A stretch of 64,000 bases of DNA from Candidatus Kuenenia stuttgartensis (lineage in GTDB: Bacteria > Planctomycetota > GCA-002687715 > CAIWVZ01). Both the position numbers and the translations under genes were made by a program. Each line of letters opens with the position of its first letter. Position 1 is the first letter of the stretch. This document shows, piece by piece, positions 52,451 to 61,977 of this stretch. The notes under the pieces were generated by a model. The model was given only the letters and a program-made list of their open reading frames with translations, was not told where the DNA came from and made no database searches. The stretch is from positions 1 through 64,000 of the forward strand of contig CAMARR010000010.1 of NCBI GenBank assembly GCA_945860915.1, in the 5' to 3' direction.

Positions 52451-54438
52451 CTCCCTGTGAGTCGTTGCCACCAGATTTTTAGGTCAACGTCGCAATCGAC
52501 TCCAACCTTTGGCTCGGAAAGCGGGAAAAGGCGATTCTGGGGGACTCGAAGCGATCGCGCGACCGGAGTCACAGGGTACGGGATCGAGCGACGATCCTTC
52601 ATAGCTTCAGAATCAAAGTGGGCGCCTGTCGCGTCAAGACGGACTAAATCGCCGGTGCCTGGATCCGTGGCGTGTGCATAGATCGCGGGAAGAATCGGCA
52701 CCATCGTGACGATGCCAGAATCCGAGGATTCTGTGGGACTGAACGGGCTCCTGACGACTGCGGCAGCGTGATTAGCTGCCAAAAGCCATGCGCGGTGCGA
52801 CTCCGTCGATAGAAGAGTTCCTCGTCCCGAGGAAAACGCTGACCAACCGAGACGCGGTGGGAACGGGCTTCGAAGGTACGACGGAAGAGCGTCGTCGGGT
52901 GTTATGGACGCGCGGTCGACCGAGATCGCTGCGCCAAGGTCACGCGCCTTCGATGGCGCTTGTCGGTACGTTTGAGCACCAAGGAAGACGGCAATGAGCA
53001 GACCGAGCAGCAGGAAGAAGCGGTCGAGGAGCCGTGCATCGGCCAACAACGCGGCAGTGGCGAGCCAAACAAGCGAAACCGCAGGCATCATGTGATGGGG
53101 CGCGAATCCTCGCGTAATTGTAAACAGACCAGCACATGCGGCCGCGGCGATGCCAACAGACTTGATTGTCTTTGGTACCGAACTTCTCATGCAGCGTGCA
53201 GCAACGAGGATCGCTCCTCCTCCCGAGGCGGCAATGACCCAAAACCAGCGGCCTTGATCTTGGAATGTCAGCGCACGAAGGCGAGTCTTAAGCCCGCCAG
53301 AGGCCAAAAATTCATCTGATCCAGGGCGGATGGCGGTGACAAGGTAATTCTCAATCAGCATGACCACGATCACACTTGCGAGGAGTGCGACTAGAAGGCG
53401 AAGCAACTTGTACCGAACGTCGATGGGACGCATGGCGACAAGGGCAAAACCGACAGCAGCAGCGACCAGCGGACCTGATGGGCGAGCTAGCGCGCAAAGT
53501 GTTGCGATCGCGACGACCTCCAACATGCTCCCGCTAAAGCACGCCCCGACAAGAGCGATCAGCAGGGCTGCGCCGACTGCATCCCAAGCAGCGGGAGACG
53601 ACGGGTCTGTGATATGCAGGTCGAAGGAAGCGTGAAGTGCGAGCAGCAGCAACCCGATGGTCACAACAGCAGGCAAACCTAGCCCCATTGAGAACGAGCG
53701 GCCGAGGATCCTCTCCGCGGAGCGATGCGCAACGGCAGTGACGACTGGCGCGGCCACGATCAGAAGAAAACGCGGAGTGGACTCCGCGTCGCCGACGAGC
53801 GGAAACAACGCATGGATCAGGTAGGCTTGAAGCCATCCACCAGAACCTAGGCCCGCCCCGCCGGTTGGCGTCAGGAAAAGAGGGAACGGGTTTAAGTCAA
53901 GACCTCGACCTAGCACATAGGACTCGAGTCCATCCGAAGAGAACTCTCGACTCCAAAGCGCTGGGCCAAGGCCACAGGCCAACATCCCTGCGACGCCAAG
54001 GAGCGCGGCTAATTCGCTTCTCGCGGACAGAATCGCCCCGGGCTTCCGCATTCGAAAAGCCCACGCAATTGCGGGGAGCGCCAAGGTCCATCCAGCCTCA
54101 ATCGCCGAGCGACTCTCCGCAGAGACTCCGGTCATCATCGCACCGCTGGCGAGTCCGGTTCCGACATGCCAAATCGCGGACCAGAAGCCTGCTCCCACGA
54201 CCCAATCGACCAAAGTCATCGAGTCTTTTCGCAACGCCGAGATGGCCAATCCTGGCGCAAGAAATGCCACCGTCACGAAGCACGCAATAGCCGGCCCCGC
54301 GAGTGTATGCGCTGCCCAGGGAGGGAAGTGTGATGACGGACATGGCCATAGCCAGCTGGCGCTCGGGAGCGACAGCGCGAAGGCCGTCGCCGCAGTCACA
54401 ATGGCGAGACAACGCGATTGATCGAGGGTCTTCGTCAT
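52447..54438 (-). CDS. Large polytopic membrane protein, probable GT-C
   Basis: A 663-aa protein with about thirteen hydrophobic segments in the first ~480 residues and a soluble C-terminal part of ~170 residues. The second loop (SREFSSDGLESYVLGRGLDLNPFPLFLTP) has acidic residues like those in GT-C enzymes. Coupled by ATGA overlaps to the genes on both sides. No strong family signature; assignment rests on topology and context. Confidence 0.65.
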   Translation of the reverse strand: MTKTLDQSRCLAIVTAATAFALSLPSASWLWPCPSSHFPPWAAHTLAGPAIACFVTVAFLAPGLAISALRKDSMTLVDWVVGAGFWSAIWHVGTGLASGAMMTGVSAESRSAIEAGWTLALPAIAWAFRMRKPGAILSARSELAALLGVAGMLACGLGPALWSREFSSDGLESYVLGRGLDLNPFPLFLTPTGGAGLGSGGWLQAYLIHALFPLVGDAESTPRFLLIVAAPVVTAVAHRSAERILGRSFSMGLGLPAVVTIGLLLLALHASFDLHITDPSSPAAWDAVGAALLIALVGACFSGSMLEVVAIATLCALARPSGPLVAAAVGFALVAMRPIDVRYKLLRLLVALLASVIVVMLIENYLVTAIRPGSDEFLASGGLKTRLRALTFQDQGRWFWVIAASGGGAILVAARCMRSSVPKTIKSVGIAAAACAGLFTITRGFAPHHMMPAVSLVWLATAALLADARLLDRFFLLLGLLIAVFLGAQTYRQAPSKARDLGAAISVDRASITPDDALPSYLRSPFPPRLGWSAFSSGRGTLLSTESHRAWLLAANHAAAVVRSPFSPTESSDSGIVTMVPILPAIYAHATDPGTGDLVRLDATGAHFDSEAMKDRRSIPYPVTPVARSLRVPQNRLFPLSEPKVGVDCDVDLKIWWQRLTGR

Positions 54439-56030
54439 GGGCTCGTTATCGCGTCGGGCCTAGTATCGCCACGATCGGCGAGGAGTGCGAGAAGCAGCAT
54501 AGGAAGAGCCCATTCAACGTACGATCCGCCCGCGTGGGTCTTCCAAAGCTGAACCACACAGGGCATGGCTGCCGAGAGGGCTGCCAAGCGCCCATCTCGT
54601 GATCGATATCCAGCCCAAAGCCCAAGCACCGATGTGATCACGACGAGAAGGAAGGTCGGCTTTGTCAGCGAGCCTCCAAATGAGAACAGCGGGTGGTGCC
54701 ACGAAGATGCGAGGTCGGGATGGACTCCCCAGAAAGAGAATGGACTGGATCCGTACTGATCCATCCCTTCTTGGTGTTCAAGCGTTGATCGGAAGAAGAG
54801 ACCAACGGCGCTTTCACCTGGAGCAGTTTTTGTTGACAAGATGACCCACGCAGCAAGGACGAGGCCTGTCGCGGCGAATCCGGCGACGTATGAAAGTGCG
54901 GCGCGCCGGTTTCTACCGAAGTAGTGACCAATCCAAAGCGGTACAAGGAAGGCGGGCCAGTAGACTGTGCCCGCGCCCAGTGCCATCAGCATGCCGGCAA
55001 GCCAAGGACGATTCAGCGAGGCCATTGCGAGCGCAACGAAGGCGGCGGGTGTCAAATGCGACACATATCCGACGCCACAAATCGCAGCATCGCGACCGCC
55101 GAGACCAAGCACGTACGCGCTTGAGGCGAAGAGTGTAACCATCAACCAAGCGGTGGCAGTGTCCGCCATACGACGGGCCGCGATGAACAATCCGACGCAA
55201 ACGCCAATGAGTGAGAGGGCGGCGACCCACTTGGTCGCACCCATGTCTGGCCGAACATATCTGGACGTGTCCATCGGTCGTGCGTCGGCGGCGTTCGGGA
55301 ATGTAGCGCCGCCGGAGACCGCCAGCTGGGCTAGAGCATGAAGTCCATAAAGAACAGGCCCATACGTTGCAGCAGCGCCACCACGAAGCGCCGAATCGCC
55401 GTACGGAAGTGTGCCCGTCTCGATCCAGCGTTGGGCGCCCAAGTTCGAGTAGACGCCGCAATCGTCTGGAGTCCGAACAGCCGTCGCGGTGAGGGCACAT
55501 GCGACTGCCACACCTGCCGCCATTTTTGCCCAGGATTCTGGAATGGGTGGCCGCCAAGGGGTGCCCTCGGGGCGACGGGCACCGAGCCAACCCACGATCG
55601 CCCAGATTGCCGTCGCCACATACAGAGAGGTGAACGCCAGGGTGAATGCGGCTCGTCGATTAAGGTCGTTCCCGAAGAACTGCATCGGGACGAGTCCGGT
55701 CAGCGGAATCGCCGGCCCGACTAGCAGCGCGGCGAGGAGAACACCCTTCATTCGATTGCGGCAGCCTGCGATCACCAGGCAGGACGTAGTCAAGAGTCCA
55801 ATCGCTAGGGAAAGACCGTCGCCTGGAAGACCCTTCCGGACAAAATGACCACCCCAGTTCTTGAGTGCAGACCACGAAGCCCAAGCCGACGGAGGAAGGG
55901 CAGACTTCGCTGGAATTGCTTCGTGGTAAATGCCCCCCGGAACGTTCGACTGGTGACGCGACGTTGGCTCTTGGGCGAACGTCGTTACCGCGAGCAGGCA
56001 CATGGCAAGTGCGATTCCAATACGAGCCAT
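54435..56030 (-). CDS. Polytopic membrane protein, GT-C-like, with signal-like N-terminus
   Basis: A 531-aa protein. It starts with MARIGIALAMCLLAVTTFAQEP, a signal-peptide-like segment, then a short extracytoplasmic loop and about twelve membrane segments. DCGVYSNLGAQRWIETGTLPYGDSALRGGAAATYGPVLYGLHALAQL is a GT-C-like first loop with a YGP motif. The track start (56096) overlaps the radical SAM gene; ATG 56030 leaves a 23-base gap. Overlaps the next gene by ATGA. Confidence 0.7.
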   Translation of the reverse strand: MARIGIALAMCLLAVTTFAQEPTSRHQSNVPGGIYHEAIPAKSALPPSAWASWSALKNWGGHFVRKGLPGDGLSLAIGLLTTSCLVIAGCRNRMKGVLLAALLVGPAIPLTGLVPMQFFGNDLNRRAAFTLAFTSLYVATAIWAIVGWLGARRPEGTPWRPPIPESWAKMAAGVAVACALTATAVRTPDDCGVYSNLGAQRWIETGTLPYGDSALRGGAAATYGPVLYGLHALAQLAVSGGATFPNAADARPMDTSRYVRPDMGATKWVAALSLIGVCVGLFIAARRMADTATAWLMVTLFASSAYVLGLGGRDAAICGVGYVSHLTPAAFVALAMASLNRPWLAGMLMALGAGTVYWPAFLVPLWIGHYFGRNRRAALSYVAGFAATGLVLAAWVILSTKTAPGESAVGLFFRSTLEHQEGMDQYGSSPFSFWGVHPDLASSWHHPLFSFGGSLTKPTFLLVVITSVLGLWAGYRSRDGRLAALSAAMPCVVQLWKTHAGGSYVEWALPMLLLALLADRGDTRPDAITSP

Positions 56031-56053
56031 GACGCGATGGTATCCGACTATGC

Positions 56054-57418
56054 TCAGGCTGTGACTAGGTTGTAGAACAGTTTCGCCTGCCTCCAAAGAC
56101 TACGGAAGTCGCCTTTGATGAGACGGCCCGCGACGTAAGAGGGGCGTGCGTAGTAGTGAATATAGGCTCGTCGTGTCATCCGCTTCCAGTCGGCGAGTGA
56201 GAATCGACCTTCGACGGCCTCCGGGAAGAGCGAGTCGTCAGAGAATCTGAGCGATGGGTCCTTCTTTACTTGTTCGTGAAGCTCAGTCCCCGGGTAAGGG
56301 GCTGCGATGTGGAACAACGGGTAATCAGGCGCCAATTCCTTGGCAAATTCCTCGATGTCAACCATGTCCTCCTGAGTGGATTCTGGGAATCCGATCATGA
56401 AGAAACACGCGGACCGGATCCCGGACTCCTTGGTCAGGGCCATGCCTCGGCGAATGGCATCCATGGTGATGCCCTTGTTGACTTTCGAGAGCATTCTGTC
56501 GCTTCCGGCTTCAACACCAAAGTGAATGAGAGTGCAGCCCGCCCGTTTCATCTTCTCAAGGACTTCGGCATCAACCAGATCGAAACGCGTTTGACAGCAC
56601 CAAGTGAGTGGAAGTTTACGCTCAATGAGCCAGTCGCAGAGCTCCATGACCTGCTTCCGAAGCACAGTGAATTCCAAATCAATGAAGTACGCCGTACGTA
56701 CTCCAAATTGGGTCACCGCTACTTCAATTTCGCGGGTGAGCCGATCCACGCTTTGCTTGCGAACTCCATTGCCATAGGTATCTAGCAGGCAGAAGGTGCA
56801 TTCTGACGCGCAGCCACGCGACATCTCAAAAAGAGTGAAGGCGTTGCCCATGACCTCGTACTCGTACAAGTGCATCGGCAAAAGATCGAGGGCGGGAAGT
56901 GGAAGTTCGTCCATGCGGACTCCCTTGCCCGGGGGGTTGGAGACCGGCCCGTCGGGACCATTCCATGTGACGCCGGCAACTGCCGAGAGTAGCGCGCCCT
57001 TTGCGATCTCTTGGATCGCACCCTCGGGCTCTCCCTGAACGACCGCCTCCGCTTGAGTCTGCTTGAGGATCTCAACAGGAAGCACTGTCCCGTGACTCCC
57101 CATGACCACCAAACGCGAGACCTTGCGCCGGATGGCCTCGGTGGTTTCAAGGAATGGGACGAGATCGAGGTGGGGGCACTGCCATCGATCAAGACTTGTC
57201 GACGTGATGAAGACGATGTCGGCGCCTGCGCATCGATCTGCAGTGGCCTCGCTCGTCAACTGCTCCGCGTTTGCGTCGACAATGGATACATCGTGACCTT
57301 CTGCCCGGAGAATTGAGGCCGATGTGGCGAGGTCCAAGGGGGTCCACGTGCGGTTATAGATGCGTCCCTTCTTTCCGACGAGTCGGATCTGGAACGGATT
57401 GACCAACACGGCTTTCAT
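56054..57418 (-). CDS. B12-binding radical SAM protein
   Basis: A 454-aa enzyme. The N-terminal ~150 residues resemble a cobalamin-binding Rossmann domain (LDLATSASILRAEGHDVSIVDANAEQL ... VVMGSHGTVLP). The radical SAM core holds the 4Fe-4S motif CASECTFC at about 207 and HFGVEAGSDRMLSKVNKGIT. The C-terminal helical part is typical of BchE-like/P-methylase-like proteins. ATGA overlap with the GT2 upstream links it to a lipid-linked sugar. Reaction unknown: methylation or another C-H modification of a glycan or lipid is plausible. Confidence 0.88.
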   Translation of the reverse strand: MKAVLVNPFQIRLVGKKGRIYNRTWTPLDLATSASILRAEGHDVSIVDANAEQLTSEATADRCAGADIVFITSTSLDRWQCPHLDLVPFLETTEAIRRKVSRLVVMGSHGTVLPVEILKQTQAEAVVQGEPEGAIQEIAKGALLSAVAGVTWNGPDGPVSNPPGKGVRMDELPLPALDLLPMHLYEYEVMGNAFTLFEMSRGCASECTFCLLDTYGNGVRKQSVDRLTREIEVAVTQFGVRTAYFIDLEFTVLRKQVMELCDWLIERKLPLTWCCQTRFDLVDAEVLEKMKRAGCTLIHFGVEAGSDRMLSKVNKGITMDAIRRGMALTKESGIRSACFFMIGFPESTQEDMVDIEEFAKELAPDYPLFHIAAPYPGTELHEQVKKDPSLRFSDDSLFPEAVEGRFSLADWKRMTRRAYIHYYARPSYVAGRLIKGDFRSLWRQAKLFYNLVTA

Positions 57419-58263
57419 TGCGTTGTCCGATCTCCAATCGGCTTCGTGGCCGCAAGTTGCCGACGAACTCTGAGCACGCCTCGTATGTCGTCGATTGCGG
57501 TTTTCACGATCTTGACACGACTATCGTCATCATCGATCCACTTTACGGGAACATCTTTGATTCGGAATCCCTGTTTTTCCGCCAGCGTCAGCAATTCCGT
57601 ATCAAAGAACCATGATTCGTCCTGAATCTGAGGAACGACAACGTCAATCACCCTTCGACTCACGGCCTTGAAGCCGCACTGGGCGTCACTAAAGCTGGTC
57701 TTAAGCGCCACTTTCACGAAGAGGTTGTACGCCCGCGAGATAAATTCTCGCTTGATGCCCCGGCGAGTCTCTGAGTCCTTCATCAGTCGCGATCCTATCG
57801 AAATGTCGTAGCCGGCGATGGCAATCGCATCGGTGATTTCCCGAAGGTGCTTAAGGTCGGTCGAAAGGTCTACGTCGGTGTAGGCGCAGATGTCGGCGTT
57901 GCTTTCCGTCCAAGCCTTGCGGAGTGCGCGGCCACGACCGCGAACCGTGAGGTGGGAAACCCGGACTTCCCCGTAGGCCTGCTCAAGTCGGCGAGCGACT
58001 TCGAGTGTTCCGTCGGTTGATCCGTTGTCCGCGATGATGATGTTGCATGGATAGGGGAAATCCGTCGCCAAGTAGGTGCGGACTGCTTCCACGCTGCGCT
58101 CGAGTACATGCGCTTCGTTCAACACCGGGATCACAAGATCGACGGTCGGACGATGGATGCGGTGGGTCAACGGACAGGCTCGACCAAGGATAACCCGATG
58201 GGGCCATCGCGAACGGGCGCGACAATGGAATTCGTTAAGAAAACCCACCTCAACCCCAATCAA
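57415..58263 (-). CDS. GT2 glycosyltransferase, dolichyl-phosphate-glucose-synthase-like (ALG5 type)
   Basis: GT-A enzyme: VDLVIPVLNEAHVLERSVEAV, IIADNGSTDGTLEVA, RGRGRALRKAW, metal site YTDVDLSTDL, then SRLMKDSETRRGIKREFISRAYN and FSDAQCGFKA, which is characteristic of the ALG5 subgroup. No membrane helices. The track start is a TTG (58263); homologues begin near VDLVIPV, so TTG 58170 is possible and the exact start is uncertain. It would make a polyprenyl-phosphate-sugar donor. Confidence 0.85.
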   Translation of the reverse strand: MIGVEVGFLNEFHCRARSRWPHRVILGRACPLTHRIHRPTVDLVIPVLNEAHVLERSVEAVRTYLATDFPYPCNIIIADNGSTDGTLEVARRLEQAYGEVRVSHLTVRGRGRALRKAWTESNADICAYTDVDLSTDLKHLREITDAIAIAGYDISIGSRLMKDSETRRGIKREFISRAYNLFVKVALKTSFSDAQCGFKAVSRRVIDVVVPQIQDESWFFDTELLTLAEKQGFRIKDVPVKWIDDDDSRVKIVKTAIDDIRGVLRVRRQLAATKPIGDRTTQ

Positions 58264-58332
58264 ATCTTACCCAAGGACGCCAGTAGTCCTTAATGCGCGC
58301 GGGAGATCATAGAGCGCACCCGGATTCTCTTG

Positions 58333-59403
58333 ATGGTCTCCTTCACTTCAAAAAAACGAACGCTGTGCGTTATGGTCGCTTTGGCCATTTTGGCGATTTC
58401 TTTGGGAAGTTCTTGGCGCACTGAACAGCCAGCGCATGTTGAACCCGACGCAGAGGAGGCTCTGGCGTTGTCGGATGACGTGCATGCGGAGGAAAGCGAC
58501 TTTCCGAATGCCCTTTCAGAGCTCGGGGTGTTCTCGAATCTACCCACGCTTTCACCCGCCGGAGGGGTGGTGGCATTTGATGTCAATTTCCCGCTGTTCA
58601 GTGATCAAACAGCGAAGCATCGTCACTTACGTGTCCCGCGTGGAGCCGGTGTCGTGCGCTCGGAGCAGGGAGAGCCAGTGTTCCCAACGGGTACGCTGCT
58701 ACTCAAGACCTTCTCGTATCCCGACGGGATTGGCCGGATCGAGACTCGGGTCTCACGTCGCACGAAAACAAAGTGGATCTACGCGACCTACATGTGGCGG
58801 CCCGATCAGACCGACGCAGACCTCGTCCGGGCCATGGGATTGGACACGTTGATTCCGATTCCGGAGTCCAACCTCACGTACGCGATTCCATCTCGGACGT
58901 CCTGTATTCAGTGCCATGGAGTCGGTGGCGCGCCCCTCGGTTTTTCACGTTGGCAATTGACGGATGCCACCGCAAAGAAGCTCGAAACTCTGATGACGGG
59001 CGACCAATTGCCGCTTGCTCGTGAGTCCATTCAAGGTCGAACGGCGGCCGAATCCCATGCGCTTGAGCACTTCATTGCGAACTGCGTCTTCTGCCATCAG
59101 CCCGGAACGACGGCGAGCGCGGGGAACGACCTCGACCTCCGACCTCGCCATGCGGTCGAGTCTCTAGTGAACGTCCGAAGTCGCAGACTATCTCTACCCG
59201 ACGCATCGATGCGCGTCGCTCCAAAAGACCCAGACGCAAGTCTAATCTATCGACTTACAGCGCGAACGTATTCGTCAGGCAACGATCGACAGGTCGCAAT
59301 GCCTCCGATTGGAAGTCGTCTTGTCGACGATGAAGGTGTGAGAGTTATTCGCGACTGGATCTTGGAGCTCTCGACCGACGAACGCGGCTTGATCTCGAGA
59401 TGA
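58333..59403 (+). CDS. Exported diheme c-type cytochrome (HNE_0200/SO_2930-like)
   Basis: A 356-aa exported protein. A basic N-terminus and hydrophobic helix (LCVMVALAILAISLGSS) form a signal peptide or anchor. LSELGVFSNLPTLSPAGGVVAFDVNFPLFSD, HLRVPRG and FPTGTLLLKTFSYP match the family annotated as HNE_0200/SO_2930 diheme cytochromes. The two haem motifs are CIQCH and CVFCH. It is followed 30 bases on by a PQQ-type dehydrogenase gene, its likely electron donor. Confidence 0.88.
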   Translation: MVSFTSKKRTLCVMVALAILAISLGSSWRTEQPAHVEPDAEEALALSDDVHAEESDFPNALSELGVFSNLPTLSPAGGVVAFDVNFPLFSDQTAKHRHLRVPRGAGVVRSEQGEPVFPTGTLLLKTFSYPDGIGRIETRVSRRTKTKWIYATYMWRPDQTDADLVRAMGLDTLIPIPESNLTYAIPSRTSCIQCHGVGGAPLGFSRWQLTDATAKKLETLMTGDQLPLARESIQGRTAAESHALEHFIANCVFCHQPGTTASAGNDLDLRPRHAVESLVNVRSRRLSLPDASMRVAPKDPDASLIYRLTARTYSSGNDRQVAMPPIGSRLVDDEGVRVIRDWILELSTDERGLISR

Positions 59404-59433
59404 GTTTGTGGTTCGCAACTTGGAGCAGTGTTT

Positions 59434-60804
59434 ATGAGACCAACAATTCGATACGTACTCGGATTCCTCGCGGTAGCACTCTGTGTCGCGTGTGGAGAGA
59501 AGGGTGTCGCTAATCCAGCTCCGAACGGGCCGGATCAAGCACTCAATCCGAATACGGCGGGCGAAGCTCCCGCGCCGCCGATTCAGAAGGCTCCTCGAAA
59601 GGTCCCACGCGGGAAAGCCACAGGCGTCGAATTCGAAAACGTCTTAGTAGGCGGTGGCAAAAAGCCCAAACCCCTTCCTCCCGTGCCTTGCGCTCTGCAG
59701 TCGATGCCGAACAATCAGGGATTCTATGTGCTAGGGCGGGACGGCGATCTTTGGAGATACAGCACGCCACTCGAATCACTCCCATTCCGCGAAAAGCGGA
59801 ACGACCCCGGTGCTGAAACCCATGATGGTGTGATCGTGAAAGCGCGGATTGAGGGGTCGTTTGCCTACGGTGACATGGGCACCATTGGGATGACACTCGA
59901 TCCCGGGTTTCATTCGAATCGGTACTTCTACGTTTGGTATTGCGATGCAAAGGGGAAGGCTGGCGACAATCTGTTGCTCGATCGATTCACAGACGGAACG
60001 ACTGCGAAGGAGATTGAGGCGAGCCGAACGAATATCATCACGATCAGTAGAAGTGATCCTCCTAAGCCATTCCACATGGGCGCCGTGTTGACATGGCTCA
60101 CTGACAACTCACTTGTCATCTTCACAGGCGACGCGGAGCAACCCGAATTAGCGCAAGACAAGAAAGACCTGAATGGGAAGGTGCTGCGGATCGTTCCACT
60201 CGCGGGCGGGGGGTACGCAGTTCCGAAGGACAATCCTCACGTAGGCGATACCGCTTGGGCTCCTGAAATCATCGCCTCTGGACTTCGCGCACCCTTCCGA
60301 GGCGCAACTTCGGTCGACCGGAAGTACGTTTGGTTTGGAGACGTCGGCGCGGACCACGAGGAGATCAATGTGTGGAAGGTCGGAGCGACGGCGAATTTCG
60401 GGTGGGGCCTTACTGCGGTTAGCGACGGATTCCTTAAGAAGGACGGGGTGACGGACCCTCAAGTTGTTTGGACGCCTTCGGAGGATTACTCGAGTGAAGA
60501 TCCCGCATACACCGGGGAGACACGCCTATCTGCTGCGGTCGGTGTGATATACGATCGTCGAGCGCCCGATCGATACCAAGGACTTTTGTCGAACAAGGTT
60601 GTTTTCTTCGATATCATGCGTGGTTGGGTCCGATGTGGTCCTATCCTTAGAGGTGATTCGATGGCCGACCACGCTCACATCGGTCACCGGGTGTTCATTG
60701 CAGATATGCTCGTTGGATCCGATGGTTACATCTACGGCCTCAGTTGGGGGCGTCCAGAAGCGCTCTTTCGGATGCGCATCAAGGGAGAACTCGATCCGGA
60801 ATAG
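59434..60804 (+). CDS. PQQ-dependent sugar dehydrogenase-like lipoprotein
   Basis: A 456-aa protein with a lipobox (LAVALCVAC, cysteine at about 20), a proline-rich linker and a six-bladed glucose/sorbosone-dehydrogenase-like propeller. Family parts are MTLDPGFHSNRYFYVWYC, FHMGAVLTWLTDNSLVIFTGDAEQPELAQDKKDLNGKVLRI, GLRAPFRGA and FGDVGADHEEINVW. It would oxidise a sugar or alcohol in the periplasm, passing electrons to the adjacent cytochrome. ATG 59434 with GGAG eight bases upstream is preferred over GTG 59428. Substrate unknown. Confidence 0.85.
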   Translation: MRPTIRYVLGFLAVALCVACGEKGVANPAPNGPDQALNPNTAGEAPAPPIQKAPRKVPRGKATGVEFENVLVGGGKKPKPLPPVPCALQSMPNNQGFYVLGRDGDLWRYSTPLESLPFREKRNDPGAETHDGVIVKARIEGSFAYGDMGTIGMTLDPGFHSNRYFYVWYCDAKGKAGDNLLLDRFTDGTTAKEIEASRTNIITISRSDPPKPFHMGAVLTWLTDNSLVIFTGDAEQPELAQDKKDLNGKVLRIVPLAGGGYAVPKDNPHVGDTAWAPEIIASGLRAPFRGATSVDRKYVWFGDVGADHEEINVWKVGATANFGWGLTAVSDGFLKKDGVTDPQVVWTPSEDYSSEDPAYTGETRLSAAVGVIYDRRAPDRYQGLLSNKVVFFDIMRGWVRCGPILRGDSMADHAHIGHRVFIADMLVGSDGYIYGLSWGRPEALFRMRIKGELDPE

Positions 60805-60847
60805 ACTCTGCCAGACCTCGACCTAGCAGGTGAGCTACGAGTTTGAA

Positions 60848-61930
60848 TTACACCGACCACGCGCGAGACGAAAGCAAGGTCGAAACAAGATGGCGCGGCG
60901 AAAAAGTGAAGCTAGGCCATAGGAACACTTCGTTCGTGCACCAGCATTCTTTTCGGGCGATCGATTGTCGCAGCGCCTCGGCCTTTGGCCCATCCCATAC
61001 CCCACGGAACCCACCGCCTGTGCGAATGTTGCCTACTGGCGCCAAGGTCTCGCAGAGTCCGATGTCTCCGTTGGCGTGTATGACTCCGGTCATGCGACCC
61101 GCGGAACACGGAATGACTTGTCGCTTTTCGTCAAGCGTGCGCAGTTTTGCGTGATGAAGCATCGGATCAACGATGCCGCCAAAACGACCCTTCTCGCGCG
61201 GCGCCCACCGCATGCGTAGGTGTCGCCAGACGGTGTCGTAAGCCTCACGCGCCGGTCCCGTGAGTGATTGATTTAGCCTGTCTCCACGCAGGATCGCCAG
61301 ATTGTGATGCTCCATGCTGGGGCATCGCTCGTAAAGGTGATCGGTGAGTTCCTGGACCTGACCAACGTTCTCATGGGTAACGGTGGTAATCGCATGGATA
61401 CGCAATCGAGGATCGCGCCGCGCCACTTCTGCAAGAGCGTCATGGGTCTTCATGGCGCGGTCAAAGGATCCCTGTAGCCCACGGAACTTGTCGTGGTACT
61501 CGGGCAATCCGTCCAACGAGAGTTCAGCTACGAAGTGATCAACGGAGGGTTCCTCGAGCACCTTTGAAATTTGCGCAACTGTCTTGTCGGTGAACCAGCC
61601 GTTAGTCGGGACGTAGATGTTCTTGGCGTGGTTGCGCGTTATGAAGAGGCGCACGATTTCTGCGAAGTCTGGGCGTAGGAATGGCTCGCCACCCGACAGA
61701 TTGAGGTTCTCGACTTTTCCGAGTTCTTTTGTCAGACTATCGAACTCGGCAAAGGTGAGATCGTCACGTTTGTTGAGATTGCTCCAGTAGAAGCAGTGCT
61801 CGCACGTCATGTTGCAAATGGAGTTGATGAACACAATCAGAAATGGTGGAGTCGTCCCCGCAGGCGACGACGAAGCGCGGCGCGTGAGTTTCACGTGACG
61901 TGCGATGCGCGATGGAATTGACGGTGCCAT
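60848..61930 (-). CDS. Radical SAM protein with SPASM-like C-terminus
   Basis: A 360-aa enzyme. The 4Fe-4S motif is CNMTCEHC (about 39-46), with LNLSGGEPFLRPDFAEI and AELSLDGLPEYHDKFRG. The C-terminal part has cysteines in VIPCSAGRMTGVIHANGDIGLCETLAPVGNIRTG and ECWCTNE, a SPASM-like auxiliary cluster. Related proteins modify peptides or sugars. It is convergent with the dehydrogenase and 47 bases downstream of a GT4. No precursor peptide gene is obvious. Confidence 0.85.
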   Translation of the reverse strand: MAPSIPSRIARHVKLTRRASSSPAGTTPPFLIVFINSICNMTCEHCFYWSNLNKRDDLTFAEFDSLTKELGKVENLNLSGGEPFLRPDFAEIVRLFITRNHAKNIYVPTNGWFTDKTVAQISKVLEEPSVDHFVAELSLDGLPEYHDKFRGLQGSFDRAMKTHDALAEVARRDPRLRIHAITTVTHENVGQVQELTDHLYERCPSMEHHNLAILRGDRLNQSLTGPAREAYDTVWRHLRMRWAPREKGRFGGIVDPMLHHAKLRTLDEKRQVIPCSAGRMTGVIHANGDIGLCETLAPVGNIRTGGGFRGVWDGPKAEALRQSIARKECWCTNEVFLWPSFTFSPRHLVSTLLSSRAWSV

Positions 61931-61937
61931 GAAGTTT

Positions 61938-61952
61938 CTAAGGTTACCTTAG
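61938..61952. promoter_or_regulatory. 15-bp palindrome before the radical SAM gene
   Basis: CTAAGGT-T-ACCTTAG is a perfect inverted repeat ending eight bases upstream of the radical SAM start on the minus strand, overlapping the place of the ribosome site. It could be an operator or a small hairpin controlling translation. Short, so chance is possible. Confidence 0.3.
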
Positions 61953-61977
61953 GTGCGACGTGTCGGTTGAATGATCC

